NCBI GenBank assembly: GCA_964461535.1
Contig: CAYWUY010000005.1
Coordinates: 1-64,000 of the forward strand
Source: Flavipsychrobacter sp964461535
Lineage (GTDB): Bacteria > Bacteroidota > Bacteroidia > Chitinophagales > Chitinophagaceae
Direction: 5' to 3'
DNA: 64,000 nt
Part shown: piece by piece, positions 1-7,167 of the stretch
Position numbering within the stretch: the first letter of the stretch is position 1
Layout: every line of letters begins with the position of its first letter
Notes under the pieces: model-generated
Database searches by the model: none
What the model saw: the letters and a program-made list of their open reading frames with translations, nothing else
Told to the model about the DNA's origin: nothing
Position numbers and translations under genes: made by a program

Positions 1-56
1 ATTTGTTTTAATAAAGTTACTATATTTTTTCGCTCCTAAACGCTCCCTAAATACAC

Positions 57-273
57 CAGTCGTACAAAAGCCTAGCTGCCTCAAAAACGGCGGCTAGCAG
101 AGCCCTAGCGGGAGGGGCGGTTTTTTGAGGTGCCGTTTTTTTGTTACTTTTTTGCGGCAGCACAAAAAAGTAAATACACGCACCAGCCCGGGAGATGGTA
201 GGGGTGTTTCTAACTACAGCAAAAAAAGTATTACCTTACTATTAGTTGTTGGTGCGAACACCAACAACGGCGG
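57..273 (+). repeat. Structured dispersed repeat, copy 1
   Basis: This is the first of four related copies of a ~220-base repeat. It contains, in order, an imperfect hairpin built from CTAGCTGCC / GGCGGCTAG, a GC-rich segment followed by GGTTTTTTGAGG that can pair back with the CCTCAAAAAC segment, a perfect 11-bp hairpin TTACTTTTTTG...CAAAAAAGTAA (144-173), and a terminal hairpin TTGTTGGTG-CGAA-CACCAACAA inside the 29-base end 245-273. This copy has the 'CAGTCGTAC' type of 5' end and lacks the left inverted repeat seen in copies 3 and 4. It carries a short ORF that recurs in other copies but looks non-genic. I do not recognise it as a named family. Confidence 0.85.
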
Positions 274-421
274 AAACATTAAAATATCAAATCACACCCA
301 GTTCTTATTGTACTAACTACAGTTGAATTTTATTGAATAAATGACTAGTATTGATCTATTATACACGTCATTGCAAAATAATGCAATAGCTTAATTTATT
401 TTATACGATTTAAAAACTGAA

Positions 422-997
422 ATGAAGATAGATCCATTTAATAGGCAAAATAAAAAATTTACCATCTTCCACAAAATAAAAAATGCCATATGTTTCATGG
501 CTATCCTTTTAATTGGTTATATTTTAATATATTCTTTAGCAAAGTTTGGGCTTTGGTTGGATAAAAAAGAAGTTGAAAAAATAGAGGTTAATAAATCAGA
601 AGTAGTGGGCGTAATTATAAAGGTTGGTTCTATGAAGGGGAGTTATGCTGTAGCAGAATATTTTGTCAATAATAAAAGATATGAAAGGAAGGATGACTCT
701 CCAGCTAACGATATTTATATAGGAGAACATTATGTGATTTTTTATAATAAAGTCAATCCATCTGAAAGTAGAATTGATTATACCAAACCAATTTTCTTAT
801 CAGAAGAGGTAACAAAAAAAACTACAGGTATAATAATTACTAAAGATTGGGCTAAAATAAAATTTAGTTATACAGTCGATGGTGTTGAGCATACTCGTTT
901 TCAAAAAATATCAGATGTAAAAAGAATAGGTGAGGGCGAAACATTCACAGTAGAATATTTAGTAAGCAATCCTAATATAGCAATTTTGAGAATTTAA
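422..997 (+). CDS. Small membrane-anchored hypothetical protein with two DUF3592-like halves
   Basis: The protein has 191 residues. One transmembrane segment (about residues 21-43, hydrophobic, after a basic N-terminus) is followed by an extracytoplasmic or cytoplasmic beta-rich region. That region appears to hold two similar modules, each with a 'V.Y.V' strand and ending in a '(F/Y).....NP' pattern (VIFYNKVNP near residue 110, VEYLVSNPN near residue 182), which resembles DUF3592-type proteins. This similarity is my inference from the pattern. The gene is very AT-rich and sits alone between repeat copies 1 and 2. No function can be assigned. A role as a cassette-borne immunity or surface protein is possible but unproven. 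Confidence 0.7.
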   Translation: MKIDPFNRQNKKFTIFHKIKNAICFMAILLIGYILIYSLAKFGLWLDKKEVEKIEVNKSEVVGVIIKVGSMKGSYAVAEYFVNNKRYERKDDSPANDIYIGEHYVIFYNKVNPSESRIDYTKPIFLSEEVTKKTTGIIITKDWAKIKFSYTVDGVEHTRFQKISDVKRIGEGETFTVEYLVSNPNIAILRI

Positions 998-1050
998 TAA
1001 CAAATGAGAATATAGTTTTTCCGTTCTTACAGTTCACTATTCCCCATTAA

Positions 1051-1268
1051 CGAGTCGTACAGAAGCCTAGCTGCCTCAAAAACGGCGGCTAGCAGAACCT
1101 TAGCGGGAGGGGCGGTTTTTTGAGGTGCCGTTTTTTTGTTACTTTTTTGCGGCAGCACAAAAAAGTAAATACACGCACCAGCCCGGGAGAAGTAGGGGTA
1201 TTTTTAACTACAGCCCCAATAGTATTACCTTACTATTAGTTGTTGGTGCGAACACCAATAACAGCGAG
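1051..1268 (+). repeat. Structured dispersed repeat, copy 2 (degenerate right end)
   Basis: The same order of elements as copy 1: 'GAGTCGTAC' 5' end, CTAGCTGCC/GGCGGCTAG hairpin, GC-rich block, the perfect TTACTTTTTTG / CAAAAAAGTAA hairpin, then the right end 1239-1267. The right end has decayed (CACCAATAACAGCGA instead of CACCAACAACGGCGG), so its terminal hairpin is weaker than in the other copies. It separates the plus-strand gene 422-997 from the minus-strand gene 1307-2050. Confidence 0.85.
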
Positions 1269-1306
1269 AAATTTAAATACAAAAACCTTAACCTTGTATA
1301 ATCATT

Positions 1307-2050
1307 TTAATGATTAAAAGGAAAATGTATGAATCTTTCATGCTTATATCCAGATGACTTTTTTATTCTTATCCCTTTACGTTTTAAGATACTATTATAT
1401 TGCTGGTTAGATATTTTTAGGGGAATGTTTTTATATGGGGAGTATTTGAGATAATATTTGGTATTATAAAATTCCTTATTTATATACTTTATAAACAATA
1501 TTTGATCACTATGGTCTCCTCTATTAAAAGAAATACCTATTAGCTTCTTATCAGGAATAAAAACAAATTCATTTATACTTATCAATAGTCTACTATCAAT
1601 TCGCATTCTACTGTTCTGTATATCAATAAGAATTAGGCCAAAACAATCAAAGTCAGTTAATACTTGAATGAAAACTGATGAATCTATTACAGCTATTCTA
1701 TTTTTTGAAAGTCTATTTTTTTTAATTATATTAAAAAATGGTACCGTTTTAGATGTGTCATGATATTCTTTTACAAACTCAGAGTGCCTTTCACTTAGCA
1801 TGCTTGTATCAAAATTCCATATAGATACTGAATCAATTTGTTTACCGTAATGAATATATATTGGATATTTACTTGTATAGAGCAAATCATCTTTATATTC
1901 TTCATCAATTACATAATCAACTTTAAAGGGCTTTCCAAAAATTACAGTATCAATTATGACAACGTTTTTTTGTTTCACCAACTGTGCAAAAGCATTACTG
2001 GTGAAACAAAATGACAAGGACATTAATATATTTACAATGATTAGTTTCAT
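1307..2050 (-). CDS. Secreted hypothetical protein (cassette gene)
   Basis: The protein has 247 residues, with an N-terminal signal peptide (about residues 1-22, cleavage likely after AFA, followed by Q). The rest is soluble and rich in beta-strand-like stretches, with basic lysine/arginine-rich sequence towards the C-terminus. No family is recognised. It is the only minus-strand gene in the repeat-bounded array, lying between copies 2 and 3. A good -7 box TACATTTG (minus strand, 2094-2101) lies about 45 bases upstream of the start, so the gene carries its own promoter inside its unit. A short overlapping minus-strand ORF (1995-2192) is not considered real. Confidence 0.7.
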   Translation of the reverse strand: MKLIIVNILMSLSFCFTSNAFAQLVKQKNVVIIDTVIFGKPFKVDYVIDEEYKDDLLYTSKYPIYIHYGKQIDSVSIWNFDTSMLSERHSEFVKEYHDTSKTVPFFNIIKKNRLSKNRIAVIDSSVFIQVLTDFDCFGLILIDIQNSRMRIDSRLLISINEFVFIPDKKLIGISFNRGDHSDQILFIKYINKEFYNTKYYLKYSPYKNIPLKISNQQYNSILKRKGIRIKKSSGYKHERFIHFPFNH

Positions 2051-2093
2051 ATTGACTATTTATAGATGTAATTAAATAGTAGGTTTTAGTACA

Positions 2094-2101
2094 CAAATGT
2101 A
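2094..2101 (-). promoter_or_regulatory. -7 box (TACATTTG) for gene 1307-2050
   Basis: The octamer fits the Bacteroidota -7 consensus TAnnTTTG and lies upstream of the start at 2050. No TTTG is present at the ideal -33 spacing, so the call rests on the -7 element only. Confidence 0.45.
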
Positions 2102-2202
2102 GTGCTAACCAGTAGATTTTTATTCGGTTTTCATTTTTTAGTTCTAAAATTCTATTTACATTTTCAAGCAACTCGGTTGGCTTTTTTGACATTTAATTTC
2201 AC

Positions 2203-2452
2203 CCGCCATTGTTGGTGTTAGCACCAACAACTCCAAAGGTGGGCAGAAACCTAGCTGCCTCAAAAACGGCGGCTAGCAGAGCCTTAGCGGGTGGGGCGGT
2301 TTTTTGAGGTGCCGTTTTTTTGTTACTTTTTTGCGGCAGCACAAAAAAGTAAATACACGCACCAGCCCGGGAGATGGTAGGGGTGTTTCTAACTACAGCA
2401 AAAAAAGTATTACCTTACTATTAGTTGTTGGTGCGAACACCAACAACGGCGG
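2203..2452 (+). repeat. Structured dispersed repeat, copy 3, with terminal inverted repeats
   Basis: This is the cleanest full-length copy. The left end 2203-2231 and right end 2424-2452 are 29-bp terminal inverted repeats with two mismatches. Each end is itself a hairpin (arms TTGTTGGTG and CACCAACAA, loop TTAG or CGAA). Internally it has the CTAGCTGCC/GGCGGCTAG hairpin, the GC-rich block and the perfect TTACTTTTTTG/CAAAAAAGTAA hairpin. No obvious target-site duplication flanks it (left flank TTTCAC, right flank AAACGA). Internal sequence from the GC-rich block to the right end is almost identical to copy 1. Confidence 0.88.
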
Positions 2453-2531
2453 AAACGATACAAAATACGGCTTGGAGTATATACAGATGGTGGAACAATA
2501 AAACAAATTACGGAGTTAAATATTGATAGAT

Positions 2532-2942
2532 ATGAATACCTTGGTTAGAATTTTATACACCGCACGCAAAAATGGTGTGTGGAAAACAAAATATAGTACA
2601 CCTGAAAATAATACTAGAGATCATTTGTCAGGTATTATCTCTTCTTTATTTATTTTTATTTATATAAATATTGCCTATAGATTAGACTATGTCAAGAACA
2701 GTATCCTTCATAACAACGAGATGAATATAACATTGATTATCTTGTTTTCTTCTGTCGCTTTTGGTGCAATTGCATATGCTGTTTCGTATAAATATTACAA
2801 CACGGACAGGATATTGCACATTTATTCAAAAAGGAATGCATTAAATCCTTTGAAAGCAAAATTATTATTTTATTTGTTTTTTCTTGTACACTTAATAACG
2901 TTATTACTTTGTGGAATATTATGCATTGATGCTGTTTGGTGA
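2532..2942 (+). CDS. Small hypothetical integral membrane protein (cassette gene)
   Basis: The protein has 136 residues from the ATG at 2532. A TTG three codons upstream (2523) is a less likely start. Three hydrophobic segments are visible: around residues 35-52, 70-93 and 112-134, so it is probably a three-helix inner-membrane protein with a basic N-terminal cytoplasmic part. No family is recognised. The stop codon lies only nine bases before the left inverted repeat of copy 4 (2952), so the gene fills its repeat-bounded unit almost completely. Small orphan membrane proteins are common as immunity proteins, but nothing in the sequence proves that role. Confidence 0.65.
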   Translation: MNTLVRILYTARKNGVWKTKYSTPENNTRDHLSGIISSLFIFIYINIAYRLDYVKNSILHNNEMNITLIILFSSVAFGAIAYAVSYKYYNTDRILHIYSKRNALNPLKAKLLFYLFFLVHLITLLLCGILCIDAVW

Positions 2943-2951
2943 TAATATTTT

Positions 2952-3330
2952 CCGCCATTGTTGGTGTTCGCACCAACAACTCCAAAGGTGGGCAGAAGCC
3001 TAGCTGCCTCAAAAACGGCGGCTAGCAGAGCCTTGGCGGGCGGGGCGGTTTTTTGAGGTGCCGTTTTTTTGTTACTTTTTTGCGGCAGCACAAAAAAGTA
3101 AATGCACGCACCAGCCCAGGAAAAGTAGGAGAACCCCACTCGTTAATTTCCGTTTTAACGCTCCTTCCAAAAACAGTTCACCAGTCGTACAGAAGCCTAG
3201 CTACCTTAAAAACGGCAGCACAAAAAAGTAAATGCACGTCCCAGCCCAGGAGAAGTAGGGGTATTTTTAACTACAGCAAAAAAAGTATTGCCTTACTATT
3301 AGTTGTTGGTGCGAACACCAACAACGGCGG
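2952..3330 (+). repeat. Structured dispersed repeat, copy 4, composite (two truncated units in tandem)
   Basis: The left inverted repeat 2952-2980 and right inverted repeat 3302-3330 are 29 bp with one mismatch. Between them are two partial units: 2952 to about 3128 (left half through the TTACTTTTTTG hairpin and the 'CACCAGCCCAGGA' box) and about 3183-3330 (second 'CAGTCGTAC' start, shortened core lacking the GC-rich block, then the right half). A joining segment of about 55 bases (3129-3182) resembles sequence found upstream of copies 1 and 2. It looks like one repeat inserted into, or recombined with, another. Confidence 0.85.
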
Positions 3331-3349
3331 AATTACTTTGAAAAGGATG

Positions 3350-3357
3350 TAAATTTG
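3350..3357 (+). promoter_or_regulatory. -7 box (TAAATTTG) for gene 3389-3724
   Basis: The octamer matches TAnnTTTG exactly and lies 31 bases before the ATG at 3389, just outside repeat copy 4. No -33 TTTG lies at the ideal distance. It suggests that this cassette gene has its own promoter and does not depend on read-through. Confidence 0.45.
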
Positions 3358-3388
3358 AATAAAGTAGTCATGCATTAATTTATATTAT

Positions 3389-3724
3389 ATGGATCAGATA
3401 AGTGATATAAAATATCTTTTACCCTTTCTTAAAAAAAGTGGCATAAGAAAAATTTCCAGTGCTGAACTCATAGGCTCAATCAAGTATGATTACGATTTAG
3501 TAAGGAAAATTGGCTCTACAAGTGTAGATAAAGCAAATATAGATTTGCTTATAAAAGAAATTGATTTATTGATCGAAAAAAGGGATTTCGATATCCATAT
3601 AGATGATATAATAAATGTTTATTGTATTGAAAGTAATGAAAAAAAATATTATGTATTTATAGTAAACACTCTTGAGTTCTTTTATGCTGATTACTTGGTT
3701 GGGGTTTGGCCACTCTATGATTAA
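3389..3724 (+). CDS. Small acidic hypothetical protein (cassette gene)
   Basis: The protein has 111 residues, is soluble and acidic, and is rich in Asp, Ile and Lys. It has an alpha-helical N-terminal half (helices around residues 5-16 and 23-32), a charged middle (KEIDLLIEKRDFDIHIDDI, about 62-80) and a beta-like C-terminal part ending in a short aromatic segment (YADYLVGVWPLYD). No signal peptide or membrane helix is present. No family is recognised. It is the last gene of the repeat-bounded array, between composite copy 4 and the decayed remnant at 3772-3868. Its size and acidity are compatible with a toxin-neutralising protein, but this is inference from context only. Confidence 0.6.
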   Translation: MDQISDIKYLLPFLKKSGIRKISSAELIGSIKYDYDLVRKIGSTSVDKANIDLLIKEIDLLIEKRDFDIHIDDIINVYCIESNEKKYYVFIVNTLEFFYADYLVGVWPLYD

Positions 3725-3771
3725 TAATGTTTCCTACCCTTATCACCACTACCCAAAACACAGTTGAATTA

Positions 3772-3868
3772 AAGCCTAGCCCCCCTCAAAAACGGCAGCT
3801 AGCAGCGCACAAACCGGTGAGGGTACTTTTTCGAAGTAGCACAAAAAAGTAAATACAGGCACCAGCCT
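3772..3868 (+). repeat. Decayed remnant of the structured repeat (copy 5)
   Basis: Recognisable landmarks are AAGCCTAGC, CCTCAAAAACGGCAGCTAGCAG and ACAAAAAAGTAAATACAGGCACCAGCC, with a ~45-base internal deletion and no terminal hairpin. It marks the right edge of the repeat-bounded array. Confidence 0.7.
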
Positions 3869-4358
3869 ATAGCATGCACTCCTCAAAAACATATCCACAA
3901 AATTGGTACTCCACAAAATACAATAGTATATTTGTAGGTTGTAAACAGCTCTTTCACATAAGCCCTATAAAGCATCAAAAAAATGCCATTAAGGTATAAA
4001 TACCCTAAAAAAGCACTTTTTTTACTACTTCATTCATTATCAATCACTTAGTAGGTATATTAGGGTATAATTATACCTTTTCACCCCATTTTATACCCAA
4101 AAAATACCTGAAATACCAGTTTAATACCCATTTTTAGGTATATTCTAGGTAGCTACCAGCCTAGCTTTAGCACATCATATTGCCCTCATATATTGCAATA
4201 AATGACTGTGTATGCAGGTTGCAAATCAGGTTTTGGCTTTTTTTAACACTTTTATATATGGCAGTCATTGCCATCCACTTATAGCCAAGCGTTTATTTTT
4301 ACTTATTGTTATACTTAGTTAGTTTTATACCAGTAGTTTAGCACTATCAGATAATAAT
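3869..4358. other. AT-rich non-coding region with many GGTATA/TATACC half-sites
   Basis: No plausible gene is seen. Between 3991 and 4150 the half-site GGTA(T)/(A)TACC occurs about ten times on both strands. This includes the interrupted palindrome GGTAT-AA-ATACC (3993-4004) and the perfect 14-bp palindrome GGTATAATTATACC (4064-4077). The cluster could be a regulator binding region for the gene at 4359 or the boundary of the accessory island. The rest of the stretch shows nothing I can name. Confidence 0.5.
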
Positions 4359-6251
4359 ATGCAAAAAAGTAAGTCCGCCAATACCACATCTACAGCAGCA
4401 GATACCACTAAGACCGGTGGCATTGTAGCACTACTACAATCCAGGCCCATATGGGTGTTGTTGCTGCTCAGTTGTTTGTTATATGCCAATAGCTTAGGCA
4501 ATAAATTTGCTATAGACGATGTAGGCACACGCGTCCAAAACACTTTTGTAGCAGAGGGGCTAAGGGGCATACCGCAAATACTAAGCACCCCCTACCGCTT
4601 CGGCTTCGATCCCTCTACCAACGATCTCTATCGCCCCCTATCCCTCATTACCTTCGCCATAGAGCAGTCCCTCTTTGCCGATCAGCCCGGCGCAGGTCAC
4701 CTCATCAATGTATTACTCTTTGCCGCCTGTGTCGTTGTACTCTTCAGGTTTTTAAAAGATATATTCGGCACCACCCAAAACGATGTAATACTACTCACTT
4801 GCATACTCTTTGCCGCACACCCCATACATACCGAGGTAGTAGCCAACATAAAAAGCCGAGACGAGCTACTATGCTTTTGGCTAGGCATAAGTGCACTCCG
4901 CTATTATATCAAGTGGGCTGGCACCGCAAAAGTCCTGCCACTACTCATGGGTACCGCATTGCTGTTTTTAAGCCTGCTCTCTAAAGAAAGCAGCATAGCA
5001 CTGGTAGCACTATTGCCCATCACCCTTTGGGCATTTACCCAAAGCAACGCTAAGCGTATAGCCATAGCCAGCACACTAGCCATTGCAGTGGCAGCCCTAT
5101 TTATAGCACTACGGGCACACATACTTTCCACCCACGGAGCCAATCATATAGAAGATACCCCCTTTATAGACAATATATTGGTAAAGGCCACCGGCACCCA
5201 AAAAATAGGTACGGCTATGTATGTACTCGGTAGGTACATACTCTTATTGTTTGTGCCATACCCCCTCCTGTGCGACTATTCTTTTAAAAACATTCAGTTG
5301 GTAGACCTCAGTAATATCAAAGCCCTGGCAGCTATTGCAGTATATATAGGCTTAGCCGCTATAGCAGTATACCGGCTATTACAAAATAAGAAAGACATGC
5401 TCAGCTATGGCATACTATTCTTCTTAGTCACCATAGCCCTGTTTTCTAATCTTCTACTCACTATAGGTGCTGTCATGGCCGAGCGATTTTTGTTCTTTGC
5501 CTCAGCCGGCTTTTGCCTCGCACTAGTAGCCACCGCCCAGGTTATTATAGCTAAGCAGGGTAGTGCTACTAGTATGCTCAGTACTAAGGGGGTACTACCG
5601 GTATTGGCCGCTATAGTTGCCATTTACAGCCTACTAACTATTAGCAGAAATGCAGACTGGTACGACAACATAACCCTACTAAAAGCAGACTGCGCCAAAA
5701 GCCCCGATAACGCCAAGCTAATGCGCTTTATGGGTAACAATCTGGTTATTACTAATTACGAAGCTGCAGAAACTCCTGCAGAAAAACAACAAATATTACA
5801 AGAGGGTATCAGCTATCTGGAAAAGGCAGTACAGTTATATCCCGGGTTTGCCCAGGCGCACGAAGATCTGGCACACGCCTACTATATGGCCAATAATACT
5901 GCCGCAGAAATGCAGCACGACAGAATAGCCATTGCCCTCAGCGACCATAGTATTATTGCCCTTAACGATATAGCAGGTCTATTTTTTGCTCAAAAGCAGT
6001 ACGACAGCTGTATATATTACTTAAAAAAGGGTACTCAAGCAGCAGCATTCCGCCCCGATATGTACTTCAATATGGGTCTATGCTACTGGGAAATGGGCAA
6101 CACCGCCGAAGCAATTGCAAACATACAAAAGGCTAGAGCTAGCGATGAAAATAATAAACAATACAGTCTAAAGCTATACGAAATATACACCAAGCTCGGC
6201 ATATCCGACTCAGCCCGCAAGTATGAATCTATTGCGCGCATGCCGGGTTAG
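4359..6251 (+). CDS. TMTC-like membrane glycosyltransferase with C-terminal TPR repeats (DUF1736 family)
   Basis: The protein has 630 residues: about ten or more transmembrane segments from residue 27 to about 435, then tetratricopeptide repeats from about 460 to the end. Family marks are the acidic first-loop motif NKFAIDDVG (about 48-56), the DLYRPLSL motif near residue 88, AAHPIHTEVVANIKSRDEL (about 153-171) and a DUF1736-like loop with PYPLLCDYSF near residue 305. These define the GT-C fold TMTC group, whose eukaryotic members are O-mannosyltransferases. The bacterial substrate is unknown, but a lipid-linked sugar donor and a surface protein acceptor are likely. It stands alone and converges with ppx. 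Confidence in the family is high and in the exact reaction low. Confidence 0.85.
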   Translation: MQKSKSANTTSTAADTTKTGGIVALLQSRPIWVLLLLSCLLYANSLGNKFAIDDVGTRVQNTFVAEGLRGIPQILSTPYRFGFDPSTNDLYRPLSLITFAIEQSLFADQPGAGHLINVLLFAACVVVLFRFLKDIFGTTQNDVILLTCILFAAHPIHTEVVANIKSRDELLCFWLGISALRYYIKWAGTAKVLPLLMGTALLFLSLLSKESSIALVALLPITLWAFTQSNAKRIAIASTLAIAVAALFIALRAHILSTHGANHIEDTPFIDNILVKATGTQKIGTAMYVLGRYILLLFVPYPLLCDYSFKNIQLVDLSNIKALAAIAVYIGLAAIAVYRLLQNKKDMLSYGILFFLVTIALFSNLLLTIGAVMAERFLFFASAGFCLALVATAQVIIAKQGSATSMLSTKGVLPVLAAIVAIYSLLTISRNADWYDNITLLKADCAKSPDNAKLMRFMGNNLVITNYEAAETPAEKQQILQEGISYLEKAVQLYPGFAQAHEDLAHAYYMANNTAAEMQHDRIAIALSDHSIIALNDIAGLFFAQKQYDSCIYYLKKGTQAAAFRPDMYFNMGLCYWEMGNTAEAIANIQKARASDENNKQYSLKLYEIYTKLGISDSARKYESIARMPG

Positions 6252-6267
6252 CACCATCATAATTAGG

Positions 6268-7167
6268 TTATAGTGGTTTAGCGTTTTTTAGCTTTTCTTC
6301 TTCGTATAGCATGCGCACCAGTCCATCAGCAACGCCTATTTTAGGTACGTATATTTCCTCTGCATTGGCCCAGCGCATAATGCTTATATATATCAGTAGG
6401 GCAGGCACTATTACATCAGCCCTATCGTCTCTAAGGCTATATAGGTGCTTACGCTCTTCTACAGTGGTGCAGCTTAGCTCCTTATAATAGTCTTTAAGCA
6501 ATTCTAGGCTCAGTGGCTTGCCATCTTTACGCTTAGAGATGGAGAATATTTTATTAATGTTGCCACCGGTGCCTATAGCCTGTAGTGGTTGGTGATTTTT
6601 GGTGTAGTTTTTTATAAACCATTTAGTGCGTTCCCATTGCTCATCGCTCACCTTATCGTGCAGCAGGCGTATAGTCCCAATATTGAACGATTCTTTAAAA
6701 ATGGTTTTGCCCTGTGCATATAGTGTCACCTCGGTGCTACCGCCGCCCACATCTATATACAAGTAGCTCTTATTGGTAGCTAGGTTTTCAGCTATGTGAG
6801 TTTCATACACTATAGCAGCTTCCTCTTGCCCTGATATAATTTTTATGTCAAAGCCCGTTTCCTCTAGTATTTCTTTTCTTATATCATCGCCATTAGCAGC
6901 ATCTCTCATGGCTGATGTAGCACAGGCTTTATAGGCTTCTACCTCATAGATGTTCATTAGCAGTCGGTAGGCCTTCAGGGTTTCTATTAGCTTTTTCTTT
7001 TTAAGGTCGGTAACAAAGCCCTTTTCAAAAACATCAAACCCCAAGCGTAACGGAATACGTAGCAGCGATAGTTTTGTAAAATCTACAGAACCATCTTTAT
7101 AAATAGTAGGTTCTGATATAAGCAGGCGTGCTGCATTAGAGCCAATATCTATTGCTGCTAATCTCAA
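6268..7167 (-). CDS. ppx: Exopolyphosphatase / guanosine pentaphosphate phosphatase (Ppx/GppA)
   Basis: The protein has 299 residues, the short Ppx form without the C-terminal HD-like domain. The ASKHA-type phosphate motifs are AAIDIGSNAARLLI at residues 4-17 and LYIDVGGGSTEVTLY near residue 136. It hydrolyses the terminal phosphate of polyphosphate (and possibly pppGpp). The start is TTG at 7165-7167: the upstream ppk stop TGA overlaps it in the sequence TTGA, so the two genes share four bases and are probably translationally coupled. No ATG is available that would keep the conserved N-terminus. The pairing of the enzymes that make and degrade polyphosphate is a common operon. Confidence 0.93.
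   Translation of the reverse strand: MRLAAIDIGSNAARLLISEPTIYKDGSVDFTKLSLLRIPLRLGFDVFEKGFVTDLKKKKLIETLKAYRLLMNIYEVEAYKACATSAMRDAANGDDIRKEILEETGFDIKIISGQEEAAIVYETHIAENLATNKSYLYIDVGGGSTEVTLYAQGKTIFKESFNIGTIRLLHDKVSDEQWERTKWFIKNYTKNHQPLQAIGTGGNINKIFSISKRKDGKPLSLELLKDYYKELSCTTVEERKHLYSLRDDRADVIVPALLIYISIMRWANAEEIYVPKIGVADGLVRMLYEEEKLKNAKPL

Noticed and set aside
125..316. Repeat-embedded ORF as a gene (also at 2304-2501 and 3053-3352)
   Set aside because: The same peptide recurs in each repeat and runs into unrelated flanks; it follows from the conserved hairpins.
57..3868. CRISPR array
   Set aside because: The repeats are about 220 bases, only four or five in number, and the 'spacers' are 0.6-0.9 kb segments containing genes.
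57..3868. Classical integron with attC sites
   Set aside because: No integrase is visible, one gene is inverted, two units have their own -7 boxes, and the core site does not read as GTTRRRY/RYYYAAC. The analogy is kept only as a hypothesis.
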